Part shown: positions 33,501-43,552 of the stretch, one piece after another
How positions within the stretch are numbered: the stretch's first letter is position 1
How the letters are laid out: every line of letters starts with the position of its first letter
DNA from: Eledone cirrhosa
Lineage: Eukaryota > Mollusca > Cephalopoda > Octopoda > Eledonidae
Direction: 5' to 3'
DNA length: 64,000 nt
NCBI GenBank assembly: GCA_964016885.1
Contig: OZ024757.1
Coordinates: 24,426,237 to 24,490,236, forward strand
Translations under genes and position numbers: made by a program
Notes under the pieces: model-generated
What the model was told of the DNA's origin: nothing
The model's database searches: none
The model's input: only the letters and a program-made list of their open reading frames with translations

Positions 33501-35330
33501 AGATGGCCGAGAAAGTATTGTGGTGAACAGATGGCCGAGAAAGTATTGTGGTGAACAGATGGCCGAGAAAGTATTGTGGTGAACAGATGGCCGAGAAAGT
33601 ATTGTGGTGAACAGATGGCCGAGAAAGTAATGTGGTGAACAGATGGCCGAGAAAGTAATGTGGTGAACAGATGGCCGAGAAAGTAATGTGGTGAACAGAT
33701 GGCCGAGAAAGTATTGTGGTGAACAGATGGCCGAGAAAGTATTGTGGTGAACAGATGGCCGAGAAAGTAATGTGGTGAACAGATGGCCGAGAATGTAATG
33801 TGGTGAACAGATGGCCGAGAAAGTATTGTGGTGAACAGATGGCCGAGAAAGTATTGTGGTGAACAGATGGCCGAGAAAGTAATGTGGTGAACAGATGGCC
33901 GAGAAAGTATTGTGGTGAACAGATGGCCGAGAAAGTATTGTGGTGAACAGATGGCCGAGAAAGTATTGTGGTGAACAGATGGCCGAGAAAGTATTGTGGT
34001 GAACAGATGGCCGAGAAAGTAATGTGGTGAACAGATGGCCGAGAAAGTAATGTGGTGAACAGATGGCCGAGAAAGTATTGTGGTGAACAGATGGCCGAGA
34101 AAGTAATGTGGTGAACAGATGGCCGAGAAAGTAATGTGGTGAACAGATGGCCGAGAAAGTAATGTGGTGAACAGATGGCCGAGAAAGTAATGTGGTGAAC
34201 AGATGGCCGAGAAAGTAATGTGGTGAACAGATGGCCGAGAAAGTAATGTGGTGAACAGATGGCCGAGAAAGTAATGTGGTGAACAGATGGCCGAGAAAGT
34301 AATGTGGTGAACAGATGGCCGAGAAAGTAATGTGGTGAACAGATGGCCGAGAAAGTATTGTGGTGAACAGATGGCCGAGAAAGTATTGTGGTGAACAGAT
34401 GGCCGAGAAAGTATTGTGGTGAACAGATGGCCGAGAAAGTAATGTGGTGAACAGATGGCCGAGAAAGTAATGTGGTGAACAGATGGCCGAGAAAGTATTG
34501 TGGTGAACAGATGGCCGAGAAAGTAATGTGGTGAACAGATGGCCGAGAAAGTAATGTGGTGAACAGATGGCCGAGAAAGTAATGTGGTGAACAGATGGCC
34601 GAGAAAGTAATGTGGTGAACAGATGGCCGAGAAAGTAATGTGGTGAACAGATGGCCGAGAAAGTAATGTGGTGAACAGATGGCCGAGAAAGTAATGTGGT
34701 GAACAGATGGCCGAGAAAGTAATGTGGTGAACAGATGGCCGAGAAAGTAATGTGGTGAACAGATGGCCGAGAAAGTATTGTGGTGAACAGATGGCCGAGA
34801 AAGTATTGTGGTGAACAGATGGCCGAGAAAGTATTGTGGTGAACAGATGGCCGAGAAAGTAATGTGGTGAACAGATGGCCGAGAAAGTAATGTGGTGAAC
34901 AGATGGCCGAGAAAGTAATGTGGTGAACAGATGGCCGAGAAAGTATTGTGGTGAACAGATGGCCGAGAAAGTATTGTGGTGAACAGATGGCCGAGAAAGT
35001 AATGTGGTGAACAGATGGCCGAGAAAGTAATGTGGTGAACAGATGGCCGAGAAAGTAATGTGGTGAACAGATGGCCGAGAAAGTAATGTGGTGAACAGAT
35101 GGCCGAGAAAGTAATGTGGTGAACAGATGGCCGAGAAAGTATTGTGGTGAACAGATGGCCGAGAAAGTATTGTGGTGAACAGATGGCCGAGAAAGTATTG
35201 TGGTGAACAGATGGCCGAGAAAGTATTGTGGTGAACAGATGGCCGAGAAAGTAATGTGGTGAACAGATGGCCGAGAAAGTAATGTGGTGAACAGATGGCC
35301 GAGAAAGTAATGTGGTGAACAGACAGTTGA
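30506..35330. repeat. 28-bp satellite array, about 170 units
   Basis: The unit GTGGTGAACAGATGGCCGAG plus AAAGTAAT or AAAGTATT is repeated with very high identity. The main variable site is A or T in GTAATG/GTATTG, with rarer variants GTGATGAACAG and GGTCGAGAATG. The rare variants reveal higher-order duplications: 31,331/32,451 and 31,651/32,771 are 1,120 bp apart (40 units), 33,221/33,781 are 560 bp apart (20 units), and 34,321/34,741 are 420 bp apart (15 units). Since no phase of the unit has a stop on the minus strand, it gives an open frame of 1,627 codons (30,460-35,343). That frame is not evidence of a protein. More diverged units continue to about 35,525. Confidence 0.98.
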
Positions 35331-35598
35331 GGGTGGTGAACATATAGTTAAGGAAGTGATGTGGTAAACAAATGGTTAGGAACGTGATGTGATGAACAGG
35401 TGGTTTAGGAAATGGTGAACATATATTTGCGGAAATGATGTGGTAAACAGACAGTTGAGGGTGATGTAAAGATGGTTGAGAGTACAGAAATAGTTAAAGA
35501 TGTGATGTAGTGAAGAGGTGGTTAACCACTTCATCTAGTTCTTAATAGAGTCCAGAACTACCCCCTAATGGAGATGTTCAGGTGAATCTTCTAGATTT
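35331..35598 (-). other. Diverged satellite units, probable 3' UTR of the exon upstream
   Basis: 35,331-35,525 contains decayed forms of the 28-bp unit (GATGTGGTAAACAAATGGTT, GTGATGTGATGAACAGG). The first ~70 bases after the stop codon at 35,599 are not repetitive. No minus-strand AATAAA is visible before the regular array, so a transcript of this exon might run into the array. Confidence 0.45.
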
Positions 35599-35714
35599 CT
35601 AAACACAGTCTAACATTTCAGTTTCCATTTCATTAATGGGGTCTTCCTCTGCTGCATCAGAATCACTGTCATCAGAACTGGCAATTGATGTAAAGATCTG
35701 TTTCACAGGTTTCT
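35599..35714 (-). CDS. Terminal coding exon of an unrecognised host gene (acidic C-terminus)
   Basis: The minus strand has a good acceptor: TTGTTATTGTTGTTTCTCCAG directly before 35,714 (last bases CTCCAG). The exon reads KPVKQIFTSIASSDDSDSDA, then AEEDPINEMETEMLDCV, stop TAG. The SSDDSDSD run fits CK2-type phosphorylation. The first two bases (AG) complete a codon with the single base left over from the exon at 38,876-39,005, so the two exons are phase-compatible. I do not recognise the protein. Low-complexity acidic tails occur in many nuclear proteins, but location is only a guess. Conservation in other cephalopods would decide whether the call stands. Confidence 0.6.
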
Positions 35715-35859
35715 CTGGAGAAACAACAATAACACATGAAAGGGCAATATAGAGAGAATCTAAATGAATTAAATGGATGAGGGGAGCTTCTATATGTGTG
35801 GTCACTGTGTCTGTTTTAAAAATAGCAGCAAAAATTCCCTTAATCACATACATTATTAA

Positions 35860-35965
35860 TTTAACCCTTTTGACACCAATCGTTCTACATTACAAAGTTG
35901 TCTATATTAAAGTGTTTATATTTACCTATAAACCAGGTGTCATAATTCTGTGTAAGAACTTTCAT
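35860..35965. mobile_element. Possible piggyBac-type MITE end
   Basis: TTAACCCTTTTGACACCAAT at 35,860 resembles TTAACCCTTCTCATACCAAA at 45,249. Both are followed by AT-rich sequence with TACA(A)AG and GTGTTTAT. TTAA plus CCCTT is the form of piggyBac-type ends, but no matching right end was found. Confidence 0.3.
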
Positions 35966-35989
35966 TAAGTTCTGTTCGAAACACCAGTG

Positions 35990-36187
35990 TAATAATTGTT
36001 TCTACTTTAGGCACAAGGCCAACAATTACCCAGTGTATTACTGGTACTTTATTTTATCGACCCCGTAAGGATGAGAGGCAAAGTTAACCTCGGCTGGATT
36101 TGAACGCAGAATGGCAAGGACCGTAACTCTATGTGTCAAAGCATGGCGTCCGACCCTCTGCCGATACTGCTAATTCACAGCGTTTCA
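35990..36187 (-). mobile_element. tRNA-derived SINE copy in the intron
   Basis: The minus strand gives a tRNA-like head (GCAGTATCGGCAGAGGGTCG, GCGTTCAAATCCAGCCGAGG), then TTAACTTTGCCTCTCATCC, GGTCGATAAAATAAAGTACC, GGCCTTGTGCCTAAAGTAG and GAAACAA. It lies between the two host exons. Confidence 0.85.
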
Positions 36188-37265
36188 TTAGAAATATAAT
36201 AATGAAAGGACACATTAGATTATGTACTAGATAAACCAGACTATGTTCTAATGATTCTGCTAATCCATCACCCTGGGCTAGTACTTTATTCATAAACCAT
36301 GGGGGGATGAAAGGCAAGGATCACCTAGGCAGAATTTGAACTTGGAACACAAGGATTTTCTTGGACATTCTTTTTTTTAAAAAGTGTAATAAATATATTA
36401 AACAAGAGGACTACTAAAGTACTGCTTGACATGCAAGAAATAGCAGCCAAATCTCATTTAAATCACATCCTATCCTCTTACAAAAATAAAGGTAATATAG
36501 CTGTATATACTGTTAAATAGATGAAATGGTCAATGGCTTTAGTTTTAGGCCGGCAATGATCAGAACTGACCAGAGATTAAAAAACAATAATGCCAATAAC
36601 AACAATCATCATCAAGTCAGTACTGAAGTGGGGCTACTGACCACGCAGATAGGCCGAGGGGGTCTGTATCTTGCTTATGTACGATCATATTGAGTGCAGA
36701 GGAGAATTTGTGTTTTTTTACACAAACTGAAGGGTCCCCCTAACACTTTATTTGTCAAGCTTTCTATGATTGGATGCCTTTCCTATCACCAACCACTTTA
36801 CAGCATGTACTGGGTGCTTTTATTGTGTAGATCACTAACACTAGAGAGGTTGTTGTGTTTTTGACACAACCAAAAGGGTCCTCTCAACCCTTTTAGGCAT
36901 GGTTTCTACAGCAGGGTGCCAATAACAAATGGTCGATGGTTTTTAATTTTAGGTCAGCAATGATCAGAACTGACCAGTGGTTAATAAACAACACCTTCTT
37001 GAGTCATGCACAAAGTCCTTGTTCTAGACTTCCCGATCTCTCATCACAGATAGAAGATCCCGTCCAGTGAGGCCAGTGTCCCTTGCCAACAGAGTCCTGA
37101 TGGTTATGTTTGGACGTCCTTATCAGTGTGTTGCATCTGATGACCAGAGAAGCAGTTTCCCTGCAGGTTCATCATGGCAGGAAATATGACCAGACCAGCA
37201 ACAGCCAAGTGATGGGATTGAACTCTCGATGAAACTTGTGGAAGATATAATAGCAACAATAATAA
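36188..37265. other. Intronic sequence with SINE scraps and seed units of the 38-bp array
   Basis: 36,255-36,345 resembles a decayed minus-strand SINE body (GATGAAAGGCAAGGATCACC, AGAATTTGAACTTGG). Single units related to the 38-bp array sit at 36,540-36,590 and 36,945-36,990 (TTTAGGCCGGCAATGATCAG, AACTGACCAG). 36,600-36,920 contains LINE-A-tail-like pieces (GGATGCCTTTCCTATCACCA, ACCACTTTACAGCATGTACT). No exon is recognised. Confidence 0.5.
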
Positions 37266-38855
37266 CAAATAGTCAGAACTGACCAATGATTAATTGTAGG
37301 CCAGCAATGATTAGAACTGACCAGTGATTAATTGTAGGCCAGCAATGATTAGAACTGACCAGTGATTAATTGTAGGCCAGCAATGATTAGAACTGACCAA
37401 TGATTAATTGTAGGCCAGCAATGATTAGAACTAACCAATGATTAATTGTAGGCCAGCAATGATTAGAACTGACCAGTGATTAATTGTAGGCCAGCAATGA
37501 TTAGAACTAACCAATGATTAATTGTAGGCCAGCAATGATTAGAACTGACCAATGATTAATTGTAGGCCAGCAATGATTAGAACTGACCAATGATTAATTG
37601 TAGGCCAGCAATGATTAGAACTGACCAGTGATTAATTGTAGGCCAGCAATGATTAGAACTGACCAGTGATTAATTGTAGGCCAGCAATGATTAGAACTGA
37701 CCAATGATTAATTGTAGGCCAGCAATGATTAGAACTGACCAATGATTAATTGTAGGCTAGCAATGGTCAGAACTGACCAATGATTAATTGTAGGCCAGCA
37801 ATGATTAGAACTGACCAATGATTAATTGTAGGCCAGCAATGATTAGAACTGACCAGCGATTAATTGTAGGCCAGCAATGATTAGAACTGACCAATGATTA
37901 ATTGTAGGCCAGCAATGATTAGAACTGACCAATGATTAATTGTAGGCCAGCAATGATTAGAACTGACCAATGATTAATTGTAGGCTAGCAATGGTCAGAA
38001 CTGACCAGTGATTAATTGTAGGCCAGCAATGATTAGAACTGACCAATGATTAATTGTAGGCCAGCAATGATTAGAACTGACCAATGATTAATTGTAGGCC
38101 AGCAATGATTAGAACTGACCAGTGATTAATTGTAGGCCAGCAATGATTAGAACTGACCAATGATTAATTGTAGGCCAGCAATGGTCAGAACTGACCAATG
38201 ATTAATTGTAGGCCAGCAATGATTAGAACTGACCAATGTTTAATTGTAGGCCAGCAATGATTAGAACTGACCAGTGATTAATTGTAGGCCAGCAATGATT
38301 AGAACTGACCAATGATTAATTGTAGGCTAGCAATGGTCAGAACTGACCAATGATTAATTGTAGGCCAGCAATGATTAGAACTGACCAATGATTAATTGTA
38401 GGCCAGCAATGATTAGAACTGACCAATGATTAATTGTAGGCCAGCAATGATTAGAACTGACCAATGATTAATTGTAGGCCAGCAATGATTAGAACTGACC
38501 AGTGATTAATTGTAGGCCAGCAATGATTAGAACTGACCAATGATTAATTGTAGGCCAGCAATGATTAGAACTGACCAGTGATTAATTGTAGGCCAGCAAT
38601 GATTAGAACTGACCAATGATTAATTGTAGGCCAGCAATGATTAGAACTGACCAATGATTAATTGTAGGCCAGCAATGATTAGAACTGACCAATGATTAAT
38701 TGTAGGCCAGCAATGATTAGAACTGACCAGTGATTAATTGTAGGCCAGCAATGATTAGAACTGACCAATGATTAATTGTAGGCCAGCAATGATTAGAACT
38801 GACCAGTGATTAATTGTAGGCCAGCAATGGTCAGAACTGACCAGAGGTTAAACAA
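37266..38855. repeat. 38-bp minisatellite, about 42 units, within the intron
   Basis: The unit is ATTAATTGTAGGCCAGCAAT plus GATTAGAACTGACCAATG. Variants are CAGTG for CAATG and an occasional GGTCAGAACTGACC, which forms a short palindrome. The last unit at 38,820-38,850 (GGTCAGAACTGACCAGAGGT, TAAACAACAA) matches the dispersed single units at 36,540 and 36,945. The array thus seems to have grown from such a unit. It ends about 20 bp from the splice donor of the exon at 38,876. Confidence 0.97.
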
Positions 38856-38875
38856 CAATAGCAACAACAACTTAC

Positions 38876-39005
38876 TTTTGGGAGTCTTCTTGCCAAGATT
38901 GTCACCCATTGGAGAATAATTGTTAAGTTTATGGTACATAATTTCCCGACATTTATCGTTCATATCTTTAATACACCAACCGTCCTTCTCATCACAGATT
39001 GTTTC
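38876..39005 (-). CDS. Internal coding exon of an unrecognised host gene
   Basis: The minus strand shows a long pyrimidine tract and TATCTGTTTTAG before 39,005, and donor AAAA|GTAAGT after 38,876. Only one frame is open across the 130 bases: ETICDEKDGWCIKDMNDKCR, EIMYHKLNNYSPMGDNLGKK, TPK. Its one-base overhang joins in phase to the exon ending at 35,599. Three cysteines occur (ICDE, WCIK, KCRE). No family is recognised. Upstream exons would lie beyond 39,010 and none could be found in the window with confidence. The intron between the two exons (35,715-38,875) is full of repeats, as is usual in cephalopods. Confidence 0.65.
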
Positions 39006-39009
39006 CTAA

Positions 39010-40205
39010 AACAGATACGAAGAAAAAATATAACATAAAAAAAACAGAAAATGTGTGTGTGTGTGTATATATACATATTGTTATACTTTGGGAGAGTCAT
39101 GCTGCCAATAAAAACACATGCACCTGTTAGATTTCACTTAAATTTATTATTTGATTATATCTATATATGCAAAATGTAAATGGAAAACAAAACAGCAAAC
39201 AATATAGTACAATGGAGAAATATATTAGTTTAATACTTGATATATTAGGAAAAGTGTCTTAATGCTTCAGATGCTAGTCCTTTATCAGAAGATAGAATGA
39301 GAGCAAAAAGGAAAGAACAGAAAAACAATTTAGAAGAAAAAGCATTTTATATCATCATTATTTAACATCTGTTCTTCCATGATAGCATGGGATGGACTGA
39401 TTGTCAGAGACAAAGTCAGTATATAATCAGAATCTAAGGAGGGCTGAGACCACATCTCACAAGTGTCCCACACACTACAGGGGATTTATGTGGGGAAGTT
39501 GACTGATAAACAGATTGCAAGAAATACAGACACAGAGATGTCTTAATAGACAAACAGACACAGATGCTGCTTATTATTGTCCATAGACAGCTATAGATAG
39601 CAGCATCTTTACCACTGATCTGCTTGTCAACACTGTGAGAGAGGGAGGGAGATATCAAATTACCCTTTCCCAAACAAATCTAGCACTAAGTGGATGACAC
39701 ATGACACTTGCTTTTTATTATATTTACGAATCACATATTTTTCTTATAGCTTAATCTAACTTGCTGTTGTATTTAAAAAATCCTCCATTTATATCATTCA
39801 TATTTATTTACTTATATTTTATCATTGATTCATATTTTTTAACAAAGGGACTTTTCAACGTTTTTATTCATTGTTTTCCTTGACGAGATTTTTGAAGATA
39901 AATTCATGTGTAATCTTTGTGATTGTCACATCATTAACCTGTTGACTGCCGCATATATTTTACACAGCCACAGTTGCTGTGGAGGGGGGGGGGGGGTGAT
40001 CAGTAAAATAACTATTTTTTAAAATTAAACATTAATTAACAACACATATCGGAATGATTGACATCACATCAATAAACTAGTAACTCCATCTAGCTTTGAA
40101 GTTATGAACTGTTGAAAACAATTTCATAACTTTGAAGTTATGAACCGTGGGAAACGATTTCATAACTTTGAAGTTGGAAAAGCGTTTAAACATGTTAAGA
40201 CGAGT
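39010..40205. other. Non-coding sequence, probable upstream intron, with repeat scraps
   Basis: A GT/TA run lies at 39,050-39,075. 39,350-39,415 is a LINE/SINE 3'-tail-like piece (ATCATCATTATTTAACATCTG, CATGATAGCATGGGATGGAC). 39,985-39,996 is a G run. 40,085-40,190 contains three partial repeats of TTTCATAACTTTGAAGTT. No exon is supported. Confidence 0.4.
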
Positions 40206-41239
40206 TATCTGATCCGTGGCACTGGAATGCATACATATTTGGACAAGTTATCTCGTCTACGGCACAGAAGAGCTCGTGGGGTGCAGTTATGATGTGGTAG
40301 AGCTCCATGAGGCAAGGATCGCACTTCCTCTTGGAATCACCTGTAACCCCAGCGAGTGGCGCCTCTTCATTGGCAACTCATCCAGGAGCCTCAAAGCAGT
40401 GCTGCTTCATAATGGAAACATATATTCCCCTCTTTCCCTAGTTTACTCGGTGCAGCTCAAAGAGGAATACAGCAGTGTCAAGATCTTGCTAGACTCCTTA
40501 AAGTATGAACAGTACAGTAGGGAGGTTATTGGAGACTTCAAAATGGTGGCATTCTTGATGGGCCTCCAAGGTGGCTTTACCAAGTTTCCATGTTATCTTT
40601 GCCTTTGTGACAGCAGGAACACTGCAGCACACTATCACAGGCAAGACTGGCCATGGTGAGCTGAGTTCAGTGTTGGGATAAATAATGTTAAATGGGAGCC
40701 ACTGGTTGATCCCCGGAAGGTATTGTTCCCACCACTTCACTTAAAACTGGGCCTTATGAAACAGTTTGTCACAGCTCTAGATAAGGAGTCGGCAGCCTTC
40801 GAGTACCTTTGAAACTTCTTCCCTAAGCTGTCTGAGGCAAAAGTGAAAGCTGGTGTCTTCATCAGACCACAAATAAGGAAGATCATGAAGTATAAGGAAT
40901 TCCCCAAGAAGTTCATTAAGACAGAGGAGGCAGCATGAAACAGTTTTATTTCATTGGTTCGGGGCTTCCTGGGGAATCACAAGGCTGAAAATTATGTGGA
41001 ACTTGTTGAGGACCTGGTGAAGAACTTCGGTAAAATGGGTTGCAGGATGTCGCTCAAAGTACATATCCTTGACACTCATCTTGATAAATTCAAGGGAAAC
41101 ATGGGAGCATACTCAGAAGAGCAAGGGGAGTGCTTTCACCAGGATATACTTGATTTTGAATGTCACTACCAAGGATCATATAATAAAAACATGATGGGAG
41201 ACTATATATGGGGGCTGAGTCATGAAAGCAATTTGCAGC

Positions 41240-42348
41240 TTAACCCTTTAGTGTTCAAACCGCCCCAAATCGGCCGCAATTATTTCCCCTTCATTTGTTC
41301 AATCTGCCCTAAACCGGCCGATAACACCCACACTAAAATATCGTTCTAAAAATAAACAATACCGTCATCAAAATCTCGTCAATTCGAGAGTACTGCGAGA
41401 CTAGGCCCTTACCACGAAAATTAAGACTTAATGTAGTGAAACAACTTAAAACAACACGTGTTTTTTTAACGTTGAAAATAGAACAGATTTTTTGTTTGTA
41501 TCAACATGGCTTATGAAAGTAGCAATACCGACTTTAAAGGTTTTACACACAACGACATTCAGAATAAACAAGAAACAAAAGATAATATTAGTGATTTATC
41601 TTCAAATGAATCTGATGTTTACATTTCTGAAATTTCATTCGACGATGATTGTTGTTTTGAAAGTGAAAACGAAGGAGATCTCCAGGACGCTATTGAAAAT
41701 ATTACAGCAATGTGGTTGAAAAATACCACACCAATATATGTTCCCGATTTTATTCAAAATACTGGTCCACAACACACATTAGCTCCCGATGCTAAAGCAC
41801 TGGATTATTTCTTTTTTTTTTTACCACAAACTTTCTTCGAAGTTATGGCAGAAGAGATTAATCGATATGCCCAACAACAGATTTCAAATCGAGGAAAACC
41901 CGATCTGTTATGGCGACCAACAGATGCTCGGAAATGCAAGCATTTTTTACCGTATATATTATGTTCGGTATAAAATAATTTCCAAGACTGTGGAATTACT
42001 GGAGCACTGATATAAGGTTTAGTGATCCTTATATATCAAGTATTATGCCGAAACCAACGTATTTAAAATTAAACCAGTATTTGCACCTGGTTGATACTTC
42101 AAATGCCCCTATTAATTAATTTCACCTGTCCATAAAAGTAAAATTTAACCAAAAATTCAGGTAAAATTATATAATTGTAAATAATTGATATTTAAACATC
42201 TACTGACAAAATTTCAAGCCTGCACATAGAAAATTAAGAAAATTACAAACAAATAAAATTGACAACACTCTTGAGTACGAATAACTGAAAATAATGTGAA
42301 CAGATAAACATGACATTTGACAAATTAATGTGAATGCTAAAGGGTTAA
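41240..42348 (+). mobile_element. piggyBac-type DNA transposon, internally deleted, with TTAA duplications
   Basis: The left end is TTAA (41,240-41,243) then CCCTTTAGTGTTCAAAC. The right end is GTGAATGCTAAAGGG then TTAA (42,345-42,348). The terminal inverted repeat matches over CCCTTTAG, with two mismatches before a shared TTCA. TTAA on both sides is the piggyBac hallmark. The host reading frame continues across one TTAA (CTT AAG CGT), which gives the empty site. Internally it keeps only the N-terminal part of a transposase. Confidence 0.9.
41506..42120 (+). pseudogene. piggyBac-type transposase, N-terminal fragment
   Basis: The fragment starts MAYESSNTDFKGF and has an acidic N-terminus (SDLSSNESDVYISEISFDDD), then YVPDFIQNTGPQHTLAPDA, FFLPQTFFEVMAEEINRYAQ and DLLWRPTDAR (ORF 41,506-41,973). 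This corresponds to the region before the DDD catalytic core in piggyBac transposases. A frameshift near 41,935 separates the continuation FGIK, FPRLWNYWSTDIRFSDPYIS, YLKLNQYLHLVDTSNAPIN, with a TAA in between. The catalytic domain is deleted. The copy is non-autonomous, mobilisable at best if its ends are intact. Confidence 0.85.
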
Positions 42349-42454
42349 GCGTAAATCCTGAAAAACCACTCATTTCTAAGTTTTTTGTATAATCCTAGAA
42401 TAAATAAATGCTACTTTTTGAATTATATATCATTTTATTCCAACTTTGCTTGAA

Positions 42455-42740
42455 TGAAGGCATGTGGCTAAATAGTTAGAGAATTGGATTCGCAATCTTG
42501 AGGTTGTCAGTTCGATTCCTGGACCGGGCGATGAGTTATGTCCTTGAGTAAGACACTATATTTCACATTGCTCCTTCTACCTGGAGTTGCGACCAATAGA
42601 TAGTATTAGCAATTGGAAAGACCAACGGAAACATTGTTTCCTCGGTCTGATTATTTTGCTTGAATGAGAATGTTCACATTTGGCAGTTTTCCCAATGAGA
42701 ATTAGGTAAATCTAGAAAGATCATTATCTTGGCCATAAAA
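42455..42740 (+). mobile_element. SINE with tRNA-like head and central domain
   Basis: The head shows A box TGGCTAAATAGTTAGAG and B box CAGTTCGATTCCTGGACC (about 42,466-42,527). Then comes TTATGTCCTTGAGTAAGACA, CATTGCTCCTTCTACCTGG, TTGCGACCAATAGATAGTAT, and a tail to about 42,740. This is the best tRNA-like promoter in the window and the clearest copy of the central-domain family seen at 1,320, 19,650 and 23,390. It resembles SINEs described from squid and cuttlefish, but the family is unassigned. Confidence 0.75.
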
Positions 42741-43550
42741 GCAAAGTTTAAACCAAATATTAATCATTTTTCATACTTTCTAGGCATAAGTAAATAGGAA
42801 ATAATAGTTGCTATCCCAAGGACAAAAATTGTATTACACAGTGTAATTAATTAATCTTTATGAATTGAAAAACAAAATTGCCTAATTTATGATCTGTGAT
42901 ACAGCTTAAATTTATTGGATTTGTTTGATCTGATGATAATAAAACATTGAGCTTCTATTCATCTTGACAATTAAAACTTAAGTGGATATTTCCACCAATT
43001 ATAAAAATTCCTTTTGTTCGTTACTACTCCATTTGTTGAATTGAACTCTCTCCCTTTTGTCAAGATACTAACCAAAAACTATTTACCAATGTCCTTGAAA
43101 AATATGCCTTTATTGGATAAAAGAAACAGACCTAAGCCAAAACACTATTAAAAGGAGTAGGGGGGGGGGAGACAGGCACTACACCCCAGTCTGAGCGGAG
43201 CCTCAGCTGCACCCTGCAGACAAAATGGCAATGGTATTACCACAGATAATAGCCAAAGACACCCGCTGAAACAGGGCTCCTTCATCAAGCGGGCTACTAT
43301 CTTTCTGATTTTGCGGAGGGAATCAACAGTGTGGAGACCAAGGACACTAGAACAAACACCAGCACAATGGGGAAGTGGTCAGTCAAGTCCCAGTATTTAA
43401 CCAACTTTCTAATAAACAGTGTCAACTCATTTCTCAGAAGAATCAGATGGAGGACATTCCACCATGACCAGAAAAAGGAATAAAAAACGACATAAAAATA
43501 ATTCCCCCTCAATTACCATATACACTCGAATATGTGACCCACAAATACAT
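42741..43550. other. AT-rich sequence, then probable 5' part of a LINE relic
   Basis: 42,741-43,140 is AT-rich with no features. 43,150-43,450 (CAGACAAAATGGCAATGG, ACCCGCTGAAACAGGGCTCC, TGGGGAAGTGGTCAGTCAAG) is GC-richer and may belong to the LINE relic that follows, but no conserved motif is readable. Confidence 0.35.
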
Positions 43551-43552
43551 TG

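Larger units (their letters stand above)
40210..42379 (+). pseudogene. Unrecognised transposon-like ORF, interrupted by a piggyBac-type element
   Basis: One frame runs from about 40,213 to 41,239 and resumes after the insertion at 42,349, ending TAA at 42,377. Segments include GDFKMVAFLMGLQGGFTKFP, CYLCLCDSR, WEPLVDPRKVLFPPLHLKLG, FFPKLSEAKVKAGVF, FLGNHKAENYVELVEDL, GEGxFHQD-type GECFHQDILDFE and MMGDYIWGLSHES. The pattern (CxxC, PPLHxKLG, ExFHQD, DYxW) looks like a multi-copy transposon- or retroelement-derived protein, but I cannot name the family. Four in-frame stops, all TGA (40,657, 40,810, 40,936, 42,359), and no frameshift are seen. An AATAAATAAA string follows at about 42,400. Confidence 0.6.

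Noticed and set aside
30460..35343. 1,627-codon open frame on the minus strand
   Set aside because: It follows from a 28-bp unit that has no stop in any phase; the translation simply cycles through three phases. No start context, domain or flanking gene structure supports it.
37120..37175. CTGATGA string near a TTCATCATGG sequence
   Set aside because: There is no GAAA after a stem and no helix I pairing.
37266..38850. Oestrogen-response-like elements in GGTCAGAACTGACC
   Set aside because: The half-sites GGTCA/TGACC are separated by four bases rather than three, and most units have GATTAGAACTGACC, which breaks the palindrome.
39255..39300. Additional hammerhead-like sequence on the minus strand (CTGATAAAGGACTAGC, TCTGAAGC)
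   Set aside because: The core is CTGATAA and stem II barely pairs; no helix I partner was found.
40657..40938. Selenoprotein-style TGA decoding in the 40,210 ORF
   Set aside because: Several TGAs sit at positions where context suggests Trp or Arg, and no SECIS-like hairpin was recognised downstream. Decay or, speculatively, RNA editing fits better.
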